Shown here: one piece after another, positions 19,201-27,773 of the stretch
Position numbering within the stretch: position 1 is the first letter of the stretch
Layout: each line of letters starts with the position of its first letter
Assembly (NCBI GenBank): GCA_015066205.1
Contig: SVOV01000001.1
Span: 62,001 to 126,000, forward strand
Origin: Oscillospiraceae bacterium
GTDB lineage: Bacteria > Bacillota > Clostridia > Oscillospirales > Acutalibacteraceae
DNA: 64,000 nucleotides
Direction: 5' to 3'
The notes under the pieces: model-generated
Seen by the model: only the letters and a program-made list of their open reading frames with translations
Told to the model about the DNA's origin: nothing
Databases searched by the model: none
Translations under genes and position numbers: made by a program

Positions 19201-22200
19201 TATGTTGTAACAATGATCGATCCCGAGGCTGTAAGCTTTGGTGCATTTATCGAAGAGCTTCTCGCAACAGAGCTCTTCCACGCAGATACACTTAAGGCAC
19301 TTGTAAACCTCCTTGCTCAGCTCTTCGACCTTATTCCCGCAGAGCTTCTTGCAATCGTTGATACACTTCTTGAAACCAATGTTCAGGCTTGGGCAACATA
19401 TGTTGAAATGGAAGAGGTTCTTGACGAAGAAGGCAACGGCACAGGCGAATACAAGTGGATCGCTAAGGCTTCTCACAAGTGGTGGGCAGATCCCGAGGCT
19501 GCAGACTATGTTGATACAAAGGATGAATTCCTTGCAGCAGTTTCAGAGCTTCTTACTCCCATCTCAAAGCTTCTCGGTATTATCTTCCTCGGCACAGACT
19601 ACAGACTCTTCTACACAATTGACAACGGCCCCGGCTCAGTAGGCTACGGTGACGATGCAATTGTTATCAACGGTCTTAATGCATATGCAAAGGGTATTAT
19701 TCCCATCTTCGAGGCTCTCGGACTTGATCTTACAAACTACAAGCCCGAAAAGTACGAATTAGGCATAAATGCAGACGGCGATATGCTTTATAATGAAGAA
19801 CTCTTCGTACACGATTTCGTTGAGATTCTTTCCAACTTTATCGACCTTCTTGCAGCTGATCCCGTAAACTGGCTCATTGATACTCTTCCCGGACTTATTT
19901 ATTTCATCAATGCAGACGGTCTTTCAACCTCCCTTATGAATATCGTTGACTCTCTTGTTGATGTTCTCGATATTATTAACGGACTTCTTGAAGAAGATCA
20001 GCAGATCGACCTTACAAATATTGAAGGTATCGACCTTACACATCTCAATCTTGCCGCAATCTTCGGACTTCTCGAAGATACACTCGGAATCCACATCAGA
20101 GGCGACCTCTATTACTACATCAGTCAGCTTTATGTAGGTCAGCTTTCAGCTTACACATCAGCAAACGGCCAGACAGCATTCACAATGGATTACTCAACAG
20201 TTGAAGAGCGTCACGATATGATCACTATCCTTCTTGCTCTCTTAGTTGAAATCATTGCTGACGAAGGCACATATACTGATGGAAACGGTGCTCTTGTTGA
20301 ATACAACAATGCAGCAGCTATTGACGCACTTATCAACGGTGACGATGAAGAAGCTGTTGACTATGTAAGCGGCATCCTCGGTGCTCTCAGAAATCCCGAA
20401 AGCGTAATTTATAAGGATATCAACTGGAATTACTTCGACGAAACAATCGATCTTACCGAAACAGACGAAGACGGCAGAATCCTTGTTCCCGGATATGCAT
20501 TCCAGTACCTTAACTACACAACAGACTGGACATATGATAGCGCAGCAAAGACTGCTGAAGGCTTTGAAGATCTCATTCTCGGCGTTCTCAATATGACAGG
20601 TCTTGTTGAAAGCGGCGCAACCCTTTCCGATACTCTTAAGGAGCTTCTCGACCTTGACAGTATCTTCACAGGCGACACACTTCAGAGCATTCTTGATCTT
20701 GTAAGTCCTCTCCTCTTCGGTGAAGACGCAGTTCTCAACCAGTCACTTATTGAGCTCATCGGCGCAGTTCTCGGTGCAGATCTTACAGACTGGAACTATG
20801 AATACAGCTTCGAAAACAAGGTTGAAGGTGAAGATTATACTCTCGACACCACAACAGGACTTTACTACAGAGTTGCAGAGCGTCAGGTTCTCGTAGTAGA
20901 CGCTGAAGGCAATGCAGTTCTTGATGCTGACGGAAACGAGCAGTATGAAGGAAACGGTCAGTTGATCAATGTTTACGGCATTGAAACCCGTGAAGATTTC
21001 ATCAACGGCTTTGTATACCTCTTCCAGCCTGCTTACAGACTCCTCAGCTGGCTCCTCTTCGGTGAAGGCTATGAATTCTTCAACGGCAACACAGAAGCTA
21101 CAGCAGAAGATGTTCTTATCACAATTCAGGGCTCCGACGGTTATAAGGAAGGTCTTGCACTTCTCCTTGAAGCACTCGGATGCACAGGTCTCGGCGTAGA
21201 AGCCAAGTATAAGACAGTTGATGCAGACGGCAACGCAACAGTAGATATGCGTCTGTTCCTCACTGATCTTGCAAATTCACTCTTTACAAGAATTGACGAA
21301 ATTCTTGCTAACCCCGTAGATGAAATAGTAAATCTCATTCCCGAACTTCTCTACTTCATCAATGCAGGCGGTCTTCAGGTTTCAGTAGCAAACCTCGTAG
21401 CAGGTCCTCTTAACCTCGTTAACAAGTTTGCTGAAATCACAGGCGACGCATCACTCAGCGTTGACGGACTCCTTCAGGATGTTCTCAGAGATGCAACAGG
21501 TAATGAAGAGCTTACCTTCACACTTGACGGAATCAATCTTCAGTATGTATTTGAACTCGTTGAAATGTTCACAGGTCTTGAGATCACTGATGTAGTAGGT
21601 AATAAGCTTGCTTACTTCTACATGGGCGAGATCATTCCTTACAACTCCGGCAGCGGCAAGCTTGCATACAGAATGAGATTCTCCAATGATGAAGACTTTG
21701 CAGATTTCATCACAATTCTCCTTTCCTTCGTAATTGATGTAGCTCTCTGGGACGGCAACGCAGCTGCTCTCGAAACACTCATCGGTCTTGAGCCCGGTCT
21801 TGTTGAGGCTATCGTCAAGGCTATCAAGGAAAGCTACACAATTGAAGTCAAGAATATTGACTGGTTCTATTTCGATGAAAATATCGATACCTCAGAAAAT
21901 GAGCTTGATCTCAACGATGTAGAATTCTTCCCCGGCGAAACAACAGTTAAGCTTCCCGGCAGAACAATAAACTATCTCTCATATGCAAGTGACTGGAACA
22001 AGCAGACAGCTGATTTCGTATTCCAGAACAGAAACGACATCATCGCTGCAGTCCTTTCAATGACAGGCAACGGAGATACAACTCTTGCCGATATCATTGC
22101 ACAGAGCTTCTCACTCAATGAGGATCTCTACACAGCAGAAAACCTCAATGCAATTATTGAGCTTGTAACAGGTCTTACAGGAAACCTTGACAAGGCTATT

Positions 22201-25200
22201 ACAGATCTTCTTGATATCGTTATCAGTGTTGATCTCGGTGTTTACAACACAATGGAAAAATTCACTGATGACCAGATCACAGACAGAGTATCCTTCGTAA
22301 ACGGACTTTATAAGGTTCTTTATCCTGTATTCCCCGTACTTGACTGGTTACTCTTCGCAGACGATCTTCAGTTCTTCGACAGAGATAACGATACCTCAAA
22401 TGTTGATCCCGATGGCGACGACATTCAGGTTCTTATCAACCTTCCCGGTGCTGAAGGCTACAAGTATGCATTTGTACCTCTCTTCGAGGCTCTCGGTGTT
22501 AAGCTTCCCGCTATTAAGGCTACTGACAAGACAGAAGATGTCTTCTATACTCTTGTTAATAATGTTCTTGCACGCGCAGAAGCAATTCTCGCTAACCCCG
22601 TAGACGAAGTACTCGCTCTTCTTCCCAACCTTCTCTACTTCATCAATGCAAACGGACTTTCCGCTGTTGTAAACAACCTTGCAGGCGGTATCCTCCAGCT
22701 TCTTGATACAGTAAACGAGGTTCTTCCCGAAGAAGATAAGATCAGCGTTGAAAAGTTCCTTGCAGAAGCTCTCGGCGTTGACGAAAGCAAGATCACTCTC
22801 AATAATCTTGATCTCCTCTACCTTATCGGTATTGCTGAAGAAGCAACAGGTCTTGCTATCAGAGAGGTTATCACTGATGCTAAGATCGACAAGTTCTATC
22901 TCGGTAAGATGGAATATTACACCTCTGCAAACGGTAAGCCCGCATTCAGAATGGTTTACTCCGATACAGAGGGCGGAGCAGAAATGCTCACAGTTATCAT
23001 CAACCTTCTCCTTGAAGTAGTTCTTTATAAGAACGAAGAAACAGGCGTTGACAATGTAGCTGCTCTTGAAGAGCTTCTCGGACTTGAAGAGGGAACAGTC
23101 AATGACATCATTGAAATCATTCCCACTCTCGGCGCTGAGCCCAACTACATTGACTTTGACTGGAACTACATGGGCGGTACAGTTGATCCCGTAACCTACG
23201 ATATCACTCTTCCCAAGACAGCGTTCCTTAACTACTTCACTTATAAGTCTGATATAACTCAGGAAACAGCTAACTACTTCTATGACAACATTGACGATCT
23301 CGTAATCGGTATTATGAGAATGTGCGGTGTTGACGAAACACTTGAAGAAATGGTAGCAGGCTCCTTCAATCTCTATCAGGCAGAATACCTCAACGCTATC
23401 GTTGATCTCACAGCAGAGCTCTATAACCTCCTCGACAAGCGTCTTATCGAAGTTGCAGGTATGCTTCTCGGTATCGATGTATCCCTCTGGGAAGGCCTCG
23501 AATACACAGATGAACAGATCTATGACAGAGAAACATTCGCAGCAGGTCTTACAGAAGTTATCACTCCTGTATTCAGAGTTCTTGACTGGCTCCTCTTCGG
23601 CGACTCTTACGAATTCTTTGTAAAGAACGAAGACGGAACAACAACACTTCTTAAGGTAGCAGGTAACGAAGGCTACAAGTACGGTCTTGCTCCCATCCTT
23701 GAAGCTATCGGTGTGGATCTTCCCACTCTTCTTCCCGCTCCCTCTTGCGCTACAATGTTCAGACCTGTTATTGATGCAGTTCTTGAAAGATATGACGAGG
23801 TAATGGGCAACATTATTGCAGAAGGCGTTGAGCTTCTTCCCAACCTCCTCTACTTCATCAATGCAAACGGTCTTGCAACAGCAGTAAATAACCTTGCAGG
23901 CTCAGTTCTCAATGTAATTGATGTTCTCAATGAAAACGGCATTGCTGATATCGACCTTAAGGAGCTTCTCTACGGTGTAGATATCACAAACCTTGACCTT
24001 GAAGCAGTATTCACACTTCTTGAGGATCTTGAGGTTCTCGGTGCATTCGAATTCAACAATGCATTCAGAGGCTACACAACTGAAAATGCAGACGGAACAA
24101 TTACATTCGTACGCGATGTAACAGGCGAAAACATCATTCAGAAGTTCTATATCGGCGATATCGATCCTTACATCAGCTCCACAGGCGAGCTCGCTTATAA
24201 GATGCAGCTTACAGAGGAATCAAGAGGCGACATCATCGTTCTTCTTCTCTCCTTCGTAATTGATGCAGTTCTCTACGGCGACAACGCTAAGGCACTCGGT
24301 GATAAGTTCGGCTTCGACGGAAATATGATCACTTCAATAGCAGCTCTCTTCGCACAGAAGATGGAATACACACCCGCTGACATTAATTGGGTATATTTCC
24401 TCGGTCTTGAAGGCGCAGAGCTTGATGCAGCTATCGAAAATGTTCTCGCAGGTAAGTTCAATGAGCTTCCCGAGCTTCCCGAGCGTACACTCCATTACAT
24501 CGAATATGATAACAACTGGAATGAAGAAACAGCAGAATATCTTGTTGACAATCTTCCTGAGATCATAGACCTTGTAATTGCAATGGCAACAGATTATGCA
24601 ACACTCAACGATTTCATCAATGCAAACCTTGACATTTACACAAATGACATGGCTAATATGATGATCCACGGTGTAGCAGATCTTCTCAAGGGTCTTGATG
24701 AGTATGTTCTCAACCATGCAGGCGTTCTCCTCGGTGTTGACATTGATACTCTTATGAACTACACAGCAACAACAGTAACCGATAAGGCAAGCTTTGTTGA
24801 CGCTCTTGCAACAGCATTCGGCGGTGTAGGCGAAATCCTTGACCTCGTTCTCTTCGGAGAAGACTATACTCTCTTCACAAAGCTTGAAAACGGCGAAGAA
24901 GCAATGCTTACTATCTCCGGCGGTGACGGATATGTAAACGGCCTTGCTCCCATCCTTTCAATGCTCGGTGTTGACACAAATATCGGTGAGATTCCCGAAG
25001 TTGACGGTGAACTCTCTATCACAGAGCAGGTACTCGAAACAGTTCTTCTCAGAGTTTGCGACAGAATTGATGAAATTCTTGCAAATCCCGTTGACGAAGT
25101 ATTCGACATCCTCCTCAACCTCTTCTACTTCGTAAATGCAGACGGTCTTACCGCTTCTGTAAACAATCTCCTTCTTCCTGTTAACTACATTATGGAAGGC

Positions 25201-27162
25201 ATCGGCGACGCTATCGGCAAAGACCTGTCCTTGTCAGAGCTTATCGGCTTCGACCTTTCAGACCTCAGCTTCGAAGGCATCAGCGCTATCCTTAAAGAAG
25301 AAACAGGTATTGACCTCTGGGGTGCAGTAGGCGATTATCTCGGAACATTCTACTTCGGCGAGCTCGAATATTACGAGTATGCTCAGGGTAAGGGTGCTTT
25401 CAGAATGGTCTACACAGACGAAGAAGAAGCACACGACTTCATCACAATAGTTCTCTCAGTAGTTCTTGATACATTCGTATATCCCGGTAACAAGGATGCA
25501 CTTGTAAGTCTCTTTGGTGAAGACGGCGAAGGAATCTATAATGTAATTATGGCATTCCTTACAGACAGCGAAGTTGAAGTTCCCATGAAGCCTTATCAGT
25601 GGCTCTTCACAGAAAAGGCAAATACAGGCGAAGTTCTTTCACCCATCACAGGCACAGGCCTCTACGATTATATGTACGGCGAGCTTTACACAAGAGAAAT
25701 GGGCGAATACATCACAAAGTGGCTGCCCAGCTTCATTGATACAATGATAGTTCTTCTCGGTGTTAAGGACGAAAACGGCGACCTCTACACAGGTCTTCAG
25801 GATATCTTCGATCAGCTTATCGGTACATCTATCTATAAGACAGATCTCCTCCAGACAATAGTTGACGCACTTAAGGGTCTTATAGGCGACCTTAAGGAGA
25901 GCATCGGCGAAGAGCTCTTCACTCATATCGCAAATGTTCTTAACTACTCACTCGGTGTAAATGTTGCTTACTGGGATAACTACACAGTAACTCCCATCGC
26001 AGAAGGCGATAAGGAAGCATTCATCAATGAGCTTCTTGATATCCTTACTCCCGTATATCCCTTACTTGCATTCCTTCTTACAGATGAAGACCTCGCATTC
26101 TTCAACAAGGATGACGGCATTGATAATTCTGTAGTATCCGATGAAAACAGCTATGTAATCATCCACGGTGCAGAGGGCTATGCATACGGTATCATCCCGA
26201 TTCTTGAAGCATTCGGATATGATAACGATAAGATAATGACTCCCGAAGAATATAAGGCTGCAGCAGCAGGCGATCCCGAAGCTCTCCTCAGAGGTATTCT
26301 CGATCCCATCCTCGGCAGAGTTGATGAAATCCTTGCAGATCCTATTGATGAACTTCTTGCTACTCTTCCCGGTATCATCTACTTCCTCAACTCCAAGGGT
26401 CTTGACACAGCATTCAACAATGCTATCAATGCAGTTCTCAGAGTTCTTGAAACAATCGAACCCATCACAGGTGAAATTGATCTCTATGAGGTAATCGGCT
26501 TCAACTTCGAGGTTGATATCGAAGGACTTATCGATCAGCTTCTCACAAGCGTTGCTGAAGATACAGGCTTCGAGCTCACAGAGGTAGCTATGGAAGCTAT
26601 TACAGAGCTCACACTCGGTGAGGTTATCTCCTACACATCCAAGAACGGTGACGAAGCTTATACAATGGTATATGCAACAGGCGCTGACAGTGTAGACTTT
26701 GTAACTATCATTCTCAGACTTGTTCTTACATTCATCTCCATCCCCGACAATGTAGTAGCTCTTGAAGCTATCCTTAAGGATAACCTCACAGGCGACGGTT
26801 ACACCTTCCTCTGCTCACTCCTTGAGAACTTCTCACAGATGGCAGCAGACAAGGACGGTATGGATGAGATCATGTACACCGTATATCAGATATTCTATGC
26901 AGCAAACGTTGCAGCTCACAAGACAAATGACTGGTATCAGAACTTCAACGGAGACTACTCCTTCCTGAATCAGCTCTTTGCAACAAGTGACCTTGCATTC
27001 CTTCGTCAGATCGAAATCTCACTCGGCGGACTTCTCAATAAGTACACAGGTGACATCATCGACGACGATCAGCTTGCTCCCAACGGATTTATCGCATTCT
27101 TCCAGAAGATAGCAGACTTCTTCAAGAAGATCGCTGACTTCTTCAAGAACCTCTTCTCATAA
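13294..27162 (+). CDS. Giant secreted modular protein (4622 residues)
   Basis: The protein has a signal peptide (basic KLPKK start, hydrophobic stretch to about residue 37, then MADAS), a unique N-terminal region to about 700, and a long series of modules. Each module of about 390-550 residues contains four recurring landmarks: an (N/D)-W-(T/N) helix start (N-Y-x-x-Y-x-x-(D/N)-W), a block with F-x-x-x-(L/I)-L-F-G-x-x-Y-x-(F/L)-F, a G-Y-x-x-G-x-x-P-(I/L)-x-E-x-L-G block, and a L-L-P-x-L-(L/I)-Y-F-I-N-A-(D/N)-G-L block. The module then closes with S-x-x-G-x-x-A-(Y/F)-x-M. The composition is acidic and rich in Leu, Asp and Glu. One EF-hand-like loop (GGNGDGEITAEDL) lies near residue 950. There is no LPxTG, SLH or dockerin. 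The C-terminus is three aromatic heptads ending FFKNLFS. AAGGAG precedes the ATG. A surface fibre or adhesin is plausible; I do not recognise the family. Confidence 0.93.
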   Translation: METRAKLPKKILSLFLSLLMAVSCFSIALPELVSMADASTTAQWTALQNAFNDAKAAGVLSTANAASQESGNTVTVADPSGGHLYKIADLMYAIVKADHSSYTHHERMRAYIKSKLSLNTYQQNFVDVLLPVIGNYTYSSDSDCSYTGYQKGSWPANGPFTSNITLSVVITREVKDAITMECATAAAVPANINTKITYSVTAVPQKANSDNYGSNWSTKSGTDTNSGTDYYYRNKGWYTNNAPSTSYGTSATPNLSAITSYLNYVNTASFQKGYTDWRANPSVIYSWDIDTLNAIEPAYKPYSDALAGIDAYYVNLYIGSTQKGLYDQYANACTGAVEAAKYLPVIEWIRDGASLEGYLDRDSYEAWTEVRVPANKENLEALLEDTLVLQAIVDGCSEGTITAFKNVYGYSPAMFTQQIEAVTDLIEIYDLTDLYDEIIFRMTHDETAVYNDDPALWGAINYESYKYTSVGQVCPVDTDMLTAAAAYFNAKVSAIENNFENENIVKVFADNGTVTFDDVKAFRDELIREINYRNHEVSFADYYSYFEGIRYERYQLVSFNSIKNIISQAEAKYTELKNYYNQAVTQLGATKAAQIYGNYPETVRSFIDSLYKILYDRSYQQHYNLLDSAFDIDNGVYDGTLANEVTNANFSAVKRNVANIDMALYEWVQANCKDKGFDLETLAEWNGFRDDYLAAVEAVIALAWNAFKQVQLDTPGGSGYYTTRYARVNDMVREDYLDEDDYVVTEDKILTVIGKLDSFITSEAFTKLLGVYRETEEPELDENGNPTGEMLPAIHTLSEYIENLLLDMLFNDEMINTIISMLFPMLTDLIGGLLLDLFDKENTMLDSTWLATPESGADGALNLKAIVDSMGGIDGLSVYGGTVHAYFNGKQGTPRLAKAFSDLGIKIYPTYLAEALASTANGKAGKYNAIINALRAAGENWMYFDNTAVGGNGDGEITAEDLQNYTWGVNDYTTFCAAIGDVFTSVLPVLQVLFTNYTYTTPQINNLLYIHGKDLDLKYTVDIDIGHAYGYGHLKLNLQGVEGYKNLWGTLFETLGITKTVANNNPTVQNPLSTTFGNSGNSASAAQFANCLFMPLLSLVETLAAKPIDTVMGIIPNLMQSVAYGFVQPLLDAVSTNINLKVTLEITDTDDVEAIVDWGLDLSGLVNLFLGLINDALVDVIDVNIPLALGGMLDLEELLGVEDLSDINGIIDHFLLSSEEESDGTDGDTPQIDLTQISIPTINAGQWASLGQKVQTSSIRTKNFNNNLGGGQRYTIVADKADMLYAIIQWLLDFISVEGNLAGLMATLADAEIPVEVDKILAGIDADDALAALVELFLPQDYSMEDYDWYQSNEEGSRYNLTASDFVYLKYANNWTREKAEYLYNNVDAMANTIVNMIDPELLKDFGGNVNLYLQDMINSMFNNEGIMNVIDLVVGIGDGLKDQEMIVNLIKDQISSGGADAGVDLLTWYKSFGYLTYDYSDKYDEETGELIVDEFKPLKPGEAGYVNDFPALAVDVNETVNEEGETVKEYFWYLNGEPLVDGADNAREIFTGIFCELLKPIAPIVGLLFTSTDLGLFNNAIVINGADCYSGAIIPVYEMLGIYDMKTQAEYTADYKNDSAAGFEYLVNKLFDRVTELLTIDTVMVDGAMVEYGPVQKVVDLLPSLFYFIQSDGISTLLKNLLHPIWNLVDTIRPIADVDLDAFIHQFATSYLGLVYDKTDTVNYPSAPLVDLLMGLLDLGFETPEYSDAQAAEDKDLVDGIYKLSIENLDLEAIYFVVETMFGIDLSPLSYALEGMCVPYTRDGVTYGVRAYQSKSGKTAYTLDYNGPDTLTVTFSAILDLLMYGDNAAALDKMLGFVKEVAPDEEGNLDNISAAGILEALTVILEDKADSMGEQPNWDYLLEGKMVFGKADDGITDIAKEWVDGDYQALQTYSDLSMYHSINNLNYYTDWTEDTARATDEVLKNVLDYVVTMIDPEAVSFGAFIEELLATELFHADTLKALVNLLAQLFDLIPAELLAIVDTLLETNVQAWATYVEMEEVLDEEGNGTGEYKWIAKASHKWWADPEAADYVDTKDEFLAAVSELLTPISKLLGIIFLGTDYRLFYTIDNGPGSVGYGDDAIVINGLNAYAKGIIPIFEALGLDLTNYKPEKYELGINADGDMLYNEELFVHDFVEILSNFIDLLAADPVNWLIDTLPGLIYFINADGLSTSLMNIVDSLVDVLDIINGLLEEDQQIDLTNIEGIDLTHLNLAAIFGLLEDTLGIHIRGDLYYYISQLYVGQLSAYTSANGQTAFTMDYSTVEERHDMITILLALLVEIIADEGTYTDGNGALVEYNNAAAIDALINGDDEEAVDYVSGILGALRNPESVIYKDINWNYFDETIDLTETDEDGRILVPGYAFQYLNYTTDWTYDSAAKTAEGFEDLILGVLNMTGLVESGATLSDTLKELLDLDSIFTGDTLQSILDLVSPLLFGEDAVLNQSLIELIGAVLGADLTDWNYEYSFENKVEGEDYTLDTTTGLYYRVAERQVLVVDAEGNAVLDADGNEQYEGNGQLINVYGIETREDFINGFVYLFQPAYRLLSWLLFGEGYEFFNGNTEATAEDVLITIQGSDGYKEGLALLLEALGCTGLGVEAKYKTVDADGNATVDMRLFLTDLANSLFTRIDEILANPVDEIVNLIPELLYFINAGGLQVSVANLVAGPLNLVNKFAEITGDASLSVDGLLQDVLRDATGNEELTFTLDGINLQYVFELVEMFTGLEITDVVGNKLAYFYMGEIIPYNSGSGKLAYRMRFSNDEDFADFITILLSFVIDVALWDGNAAALETLIGLEPGLVEAIVKAIKESYTIEVKNIDWFYFDENIDTSENELDLNDVEFFPGETTVKLPGRTINYLSYASDWNKQTADFVFQNRNDIIAAVLSMTGNGDTTLADIIAQSFSLNEDLYTAENLNAIIELVTGLTGNLDKAITDLLDIVISVDLGVYNTMEKFTDDQITDRVSFVNGLYKVLYPVFPVLDWLLFADDLQFFDRDNDTSNVDPDGDDIQVLINLPGAEGYKYAFVPLFEALGVKLPAIKATDKTEDVFYTLVNNVLARAEAILANPVDEVLALLPNLLYFINANGLSAVVNNLAGGILQLLDTVNEVLPEEDKISVEKFLAEALGVDESKITLNNLDLLYLIGIAEEATGLAIREVITDAKIDKFYLGKMEYYTSANGKPAFRMVYSDTEGGAEMLTVIINLLLEVVLYKNEETGVDNVAALEELLGLEEGTVNDIIEIIPTLGAEPNYIDFDWNYMGGTVDPVTYDITLPKTAFLNYFTYKSDITQETANYFYDNIDDLVIGIMRMCGVDETLEEMVAGSFNLYQAEYLNAIVDLTAELYNLLDKRLIEVAGMLLGIDVSLWEGLEYTDEQIYDRETFAAGLTEVITPVFRVLDWLLFGDSYEFFVKNEDGTTTLLKVAGNEGYKYGLAPILEAIGVDLPTLLPAPSCATMFRPVIDAVLERYDEVMGNIIAEGVELLPNLLYFINANGLATAVNNLAGSVLNVIDVLNENGIADIDLKELLYGVDITNLDLEAVFTLLEDLEVLGAFEFNNAFRGYTTENADGTITFVRDVTGENIIQKFYIGDIDPYISSTGELAYKMQLTEESRGDIIVLLLSFVIDAVLYGDNAKALGDKFGFDGNMITSIAALFAQKMEYTPADINWVYFLGLEGAELDAAIENVLAGKFNELPELPERTLHYIEYDNNWNEETAEYLVDNLPEIIDLVIAMATDYATLNDFINANLDIYTNDMANMMIHGVADLLKGLDEYVLNHAGVLLGVDIDTLMNYTATTVTDKASFVDALATAFGGVGEILDLVLFGEDYTLFTKLENGEEAMLTISGGDGYVNGLAPILSMLGVDTNIGEIPEVDGELSITEQVLETVLLRVCDRIDEILANPVDEVFDILLNLFYFVNADGLTASVNNLLLPVNYIMEGIGDAIGKDLSLSELIGFDLSDLSFEGISAILKEETGIDLWGAVGDYLGTFYFGELEYYEYAQGKGAFRMVYTDEEEAHDFITIVLSVVLDTFVYPGNKDALVSLFGEDGEGIYNVIMAFLTDSEVEVPMKPYQWLFTEKANTGEVLSPITGTGLYDYMYGELYTREMGEYITKWLPSFIDTMIVLLGVKDENGDLYTGLQDIFDQLIGTSIYKTDLLQTIVDALKGLIGDLKESIGEELFTHIANVLNYSLGVNVAYWDNYTVTPIAEGDKEAFINELLDILTPVYPLLAFLLTDEDLAFFNKDDGIDNSVVSDENSYVIIHGAEGYAYGIIPILEAFGYDNDKIMTPEEYKAAAAGDPEALLRGILDPILGRVDEILADPIDELLATLPGIIYFLNSKGLDTAFNNAINAVLRVLETIEPITGEIDLYEVIGFNFEVDIEGLIDQLLTSVAEDTGFELTEVAMEAITELTLGEVISYTSKNGDEAYTMVYATGADSVDFVTIILRLVLTFISIPDNVVALEAILKDNLTGDGYTFLCSLLENFSQMAADKDGMDEIMYTVYQIFYAANVAAHKTNDWYQNFNGDYSFLNQLFATSDLAFLRQIEISLGGLLNKYTGDIIDDDQLAPNGFIAFFQKIADFFKKIADFFKNLFS
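17390..26800 (+). repeat. Seven long coding modules within the giant gene
   Basis: The module-opening landmark recurs near 17394, 19123, 20500, 21966, 23224, 24490 and 25668. The Y-F-I-N-A-(D/N)-G-L landmark recurs near 18276, 19880, 21333, 22618, 23833, 25106 and 26364, with a diverged copy near 16628. Spacing shortens from about 1.7 kb to 1.2 kb, mostly by loss of inserts. At DNA level the landmark CTCTACTTCATCAATGCA is identical or nearly so in copies near 21345, 22632 and 23846, indicating fairly recent duplication or exchange. Confidence 0.85.
27100..27162 (+). repeat. Three 21-bp repeats encoding the aromatic heptad tail
   Basis: The last 63 bp of the giant gene are three 21-bp units encoding FFQKIAD, FFKKIAD and FFKNLFS. 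On a helix these put Phe/Ile on one face and Lys/Asp on the other, an amphipathic membrane-binding tail. The secreted phosphoesterase at 34314-35990 ends in the same heptad pattern. Confidence 0.85.
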
Positions 27163-27194
27163 GAGTAAGAAAATCTGATAAAACCTAAAACCTA

Positions 27195-27221
27195 CCCCCT
27201 GCACCCTCAAGGTGCAGGGGG
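27195..27221 (+). terminator. Hairpin terminator after the giant gene
   Basis: A perfect 11-bp GC-rich stem CCCCCTGCACC/GGTGCAGGGGG with loop CTCAA, 33 bp after the stop. The following AAAGTTTAT is a weak T-tract. Confidence 0.65.
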
Positions 27222-27234
27222 AAAGTTTATGCAA

Positions 27235-27312
27235 TTCGGGAATAAGCTTCGGGAATAAGCTTCGGGAATAAGCTTCGGAAATAAGCTTCGGAAATAAGCT
27301 TCGGAAATAAGC
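27235..27312. repeat. Six tandem 13-bp repeats (TTCGGRAATAAGC)
   Basis: Six uninterrupted 13-bp units: three of TTCGGGAATAAGC followed by three of TTCGGAAATAAGC. The single-base variant is grouped by position, as expected from block-wise unit duplication. The unit length is not a multiple of three and no convincing gene crosses it. Confidence 0.95.
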
Positions 27313-27421
27313 TTATTACGGCGATGAAAAGGTTAAGTTGTAAATACTCAAAACCTTTTTTAAAAGCATTTTCAGGGTGTTTTACGGTAACTTTTTCAAT
27401 AAGCTGACAAAATAAAAGCAA

Positions 27422-27450
27422 AAGCACCGCTCCGGTCAAGAGCGGTGCTT
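27422..27450 (-). terminator. Minus-strand hairpin terminator
   Basis: An 11-bp perfect stem AAGCACCGCTC/GAGCGGTGCTT, loop 7 nt, followed on the minus strand by TTGCTTTTATTTTG. It could end transcripts from the small membrane-protein gene 440 bp upstream. Confidence 0.55.
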
Positions 27451-27683
27451 CTGCCTTTAAGGATAAAAGAAAGATGGGGGATAAAAAGGGGTAAAACAAA
27501 ATAAAAGAAAAAAAGGAAGAGGTAAAAAATGAAAAATGTTCAATTTATGATAAATTCATAAGCCAAAGAGAATCAGGAATATGAATTGATCACCGTGGGA
27601 AAATTTTCCGTATCGCGAACGCTAAGCCCTGAACGGATATTGATATCTTCGTAAACAAAAATTACAGGAAGCCAAAATGTGAT

Positions 27684-27773
27684 GAGCTTCATAAAGTGAG
27701 CTTCATAAAGGGAGTTTCATAAAGGGAGTTTCAGAAAGCTGAGCTTCATAAAGAGAGTTTCTGAAAGAGAAGC
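27684..27773. repeat. Degenerate 14-15-bp tandem repeat
   Basis: About six imperfect units of the type GAGCTTCATAAAGNG or GAGTTTCATAAAGGG lie head to tail. They are distinct from the 13-bp repeat but also carry an AGCTT core. Confidence 0.8.

Noticed and set aside
27227-27499. 90-codon frame across the 13-bp tandem repeat
   Set aside because: The frame includes the repeat array and a hairpin, has no ribosome site, and its composition is not protein-like at the C-terminal end.
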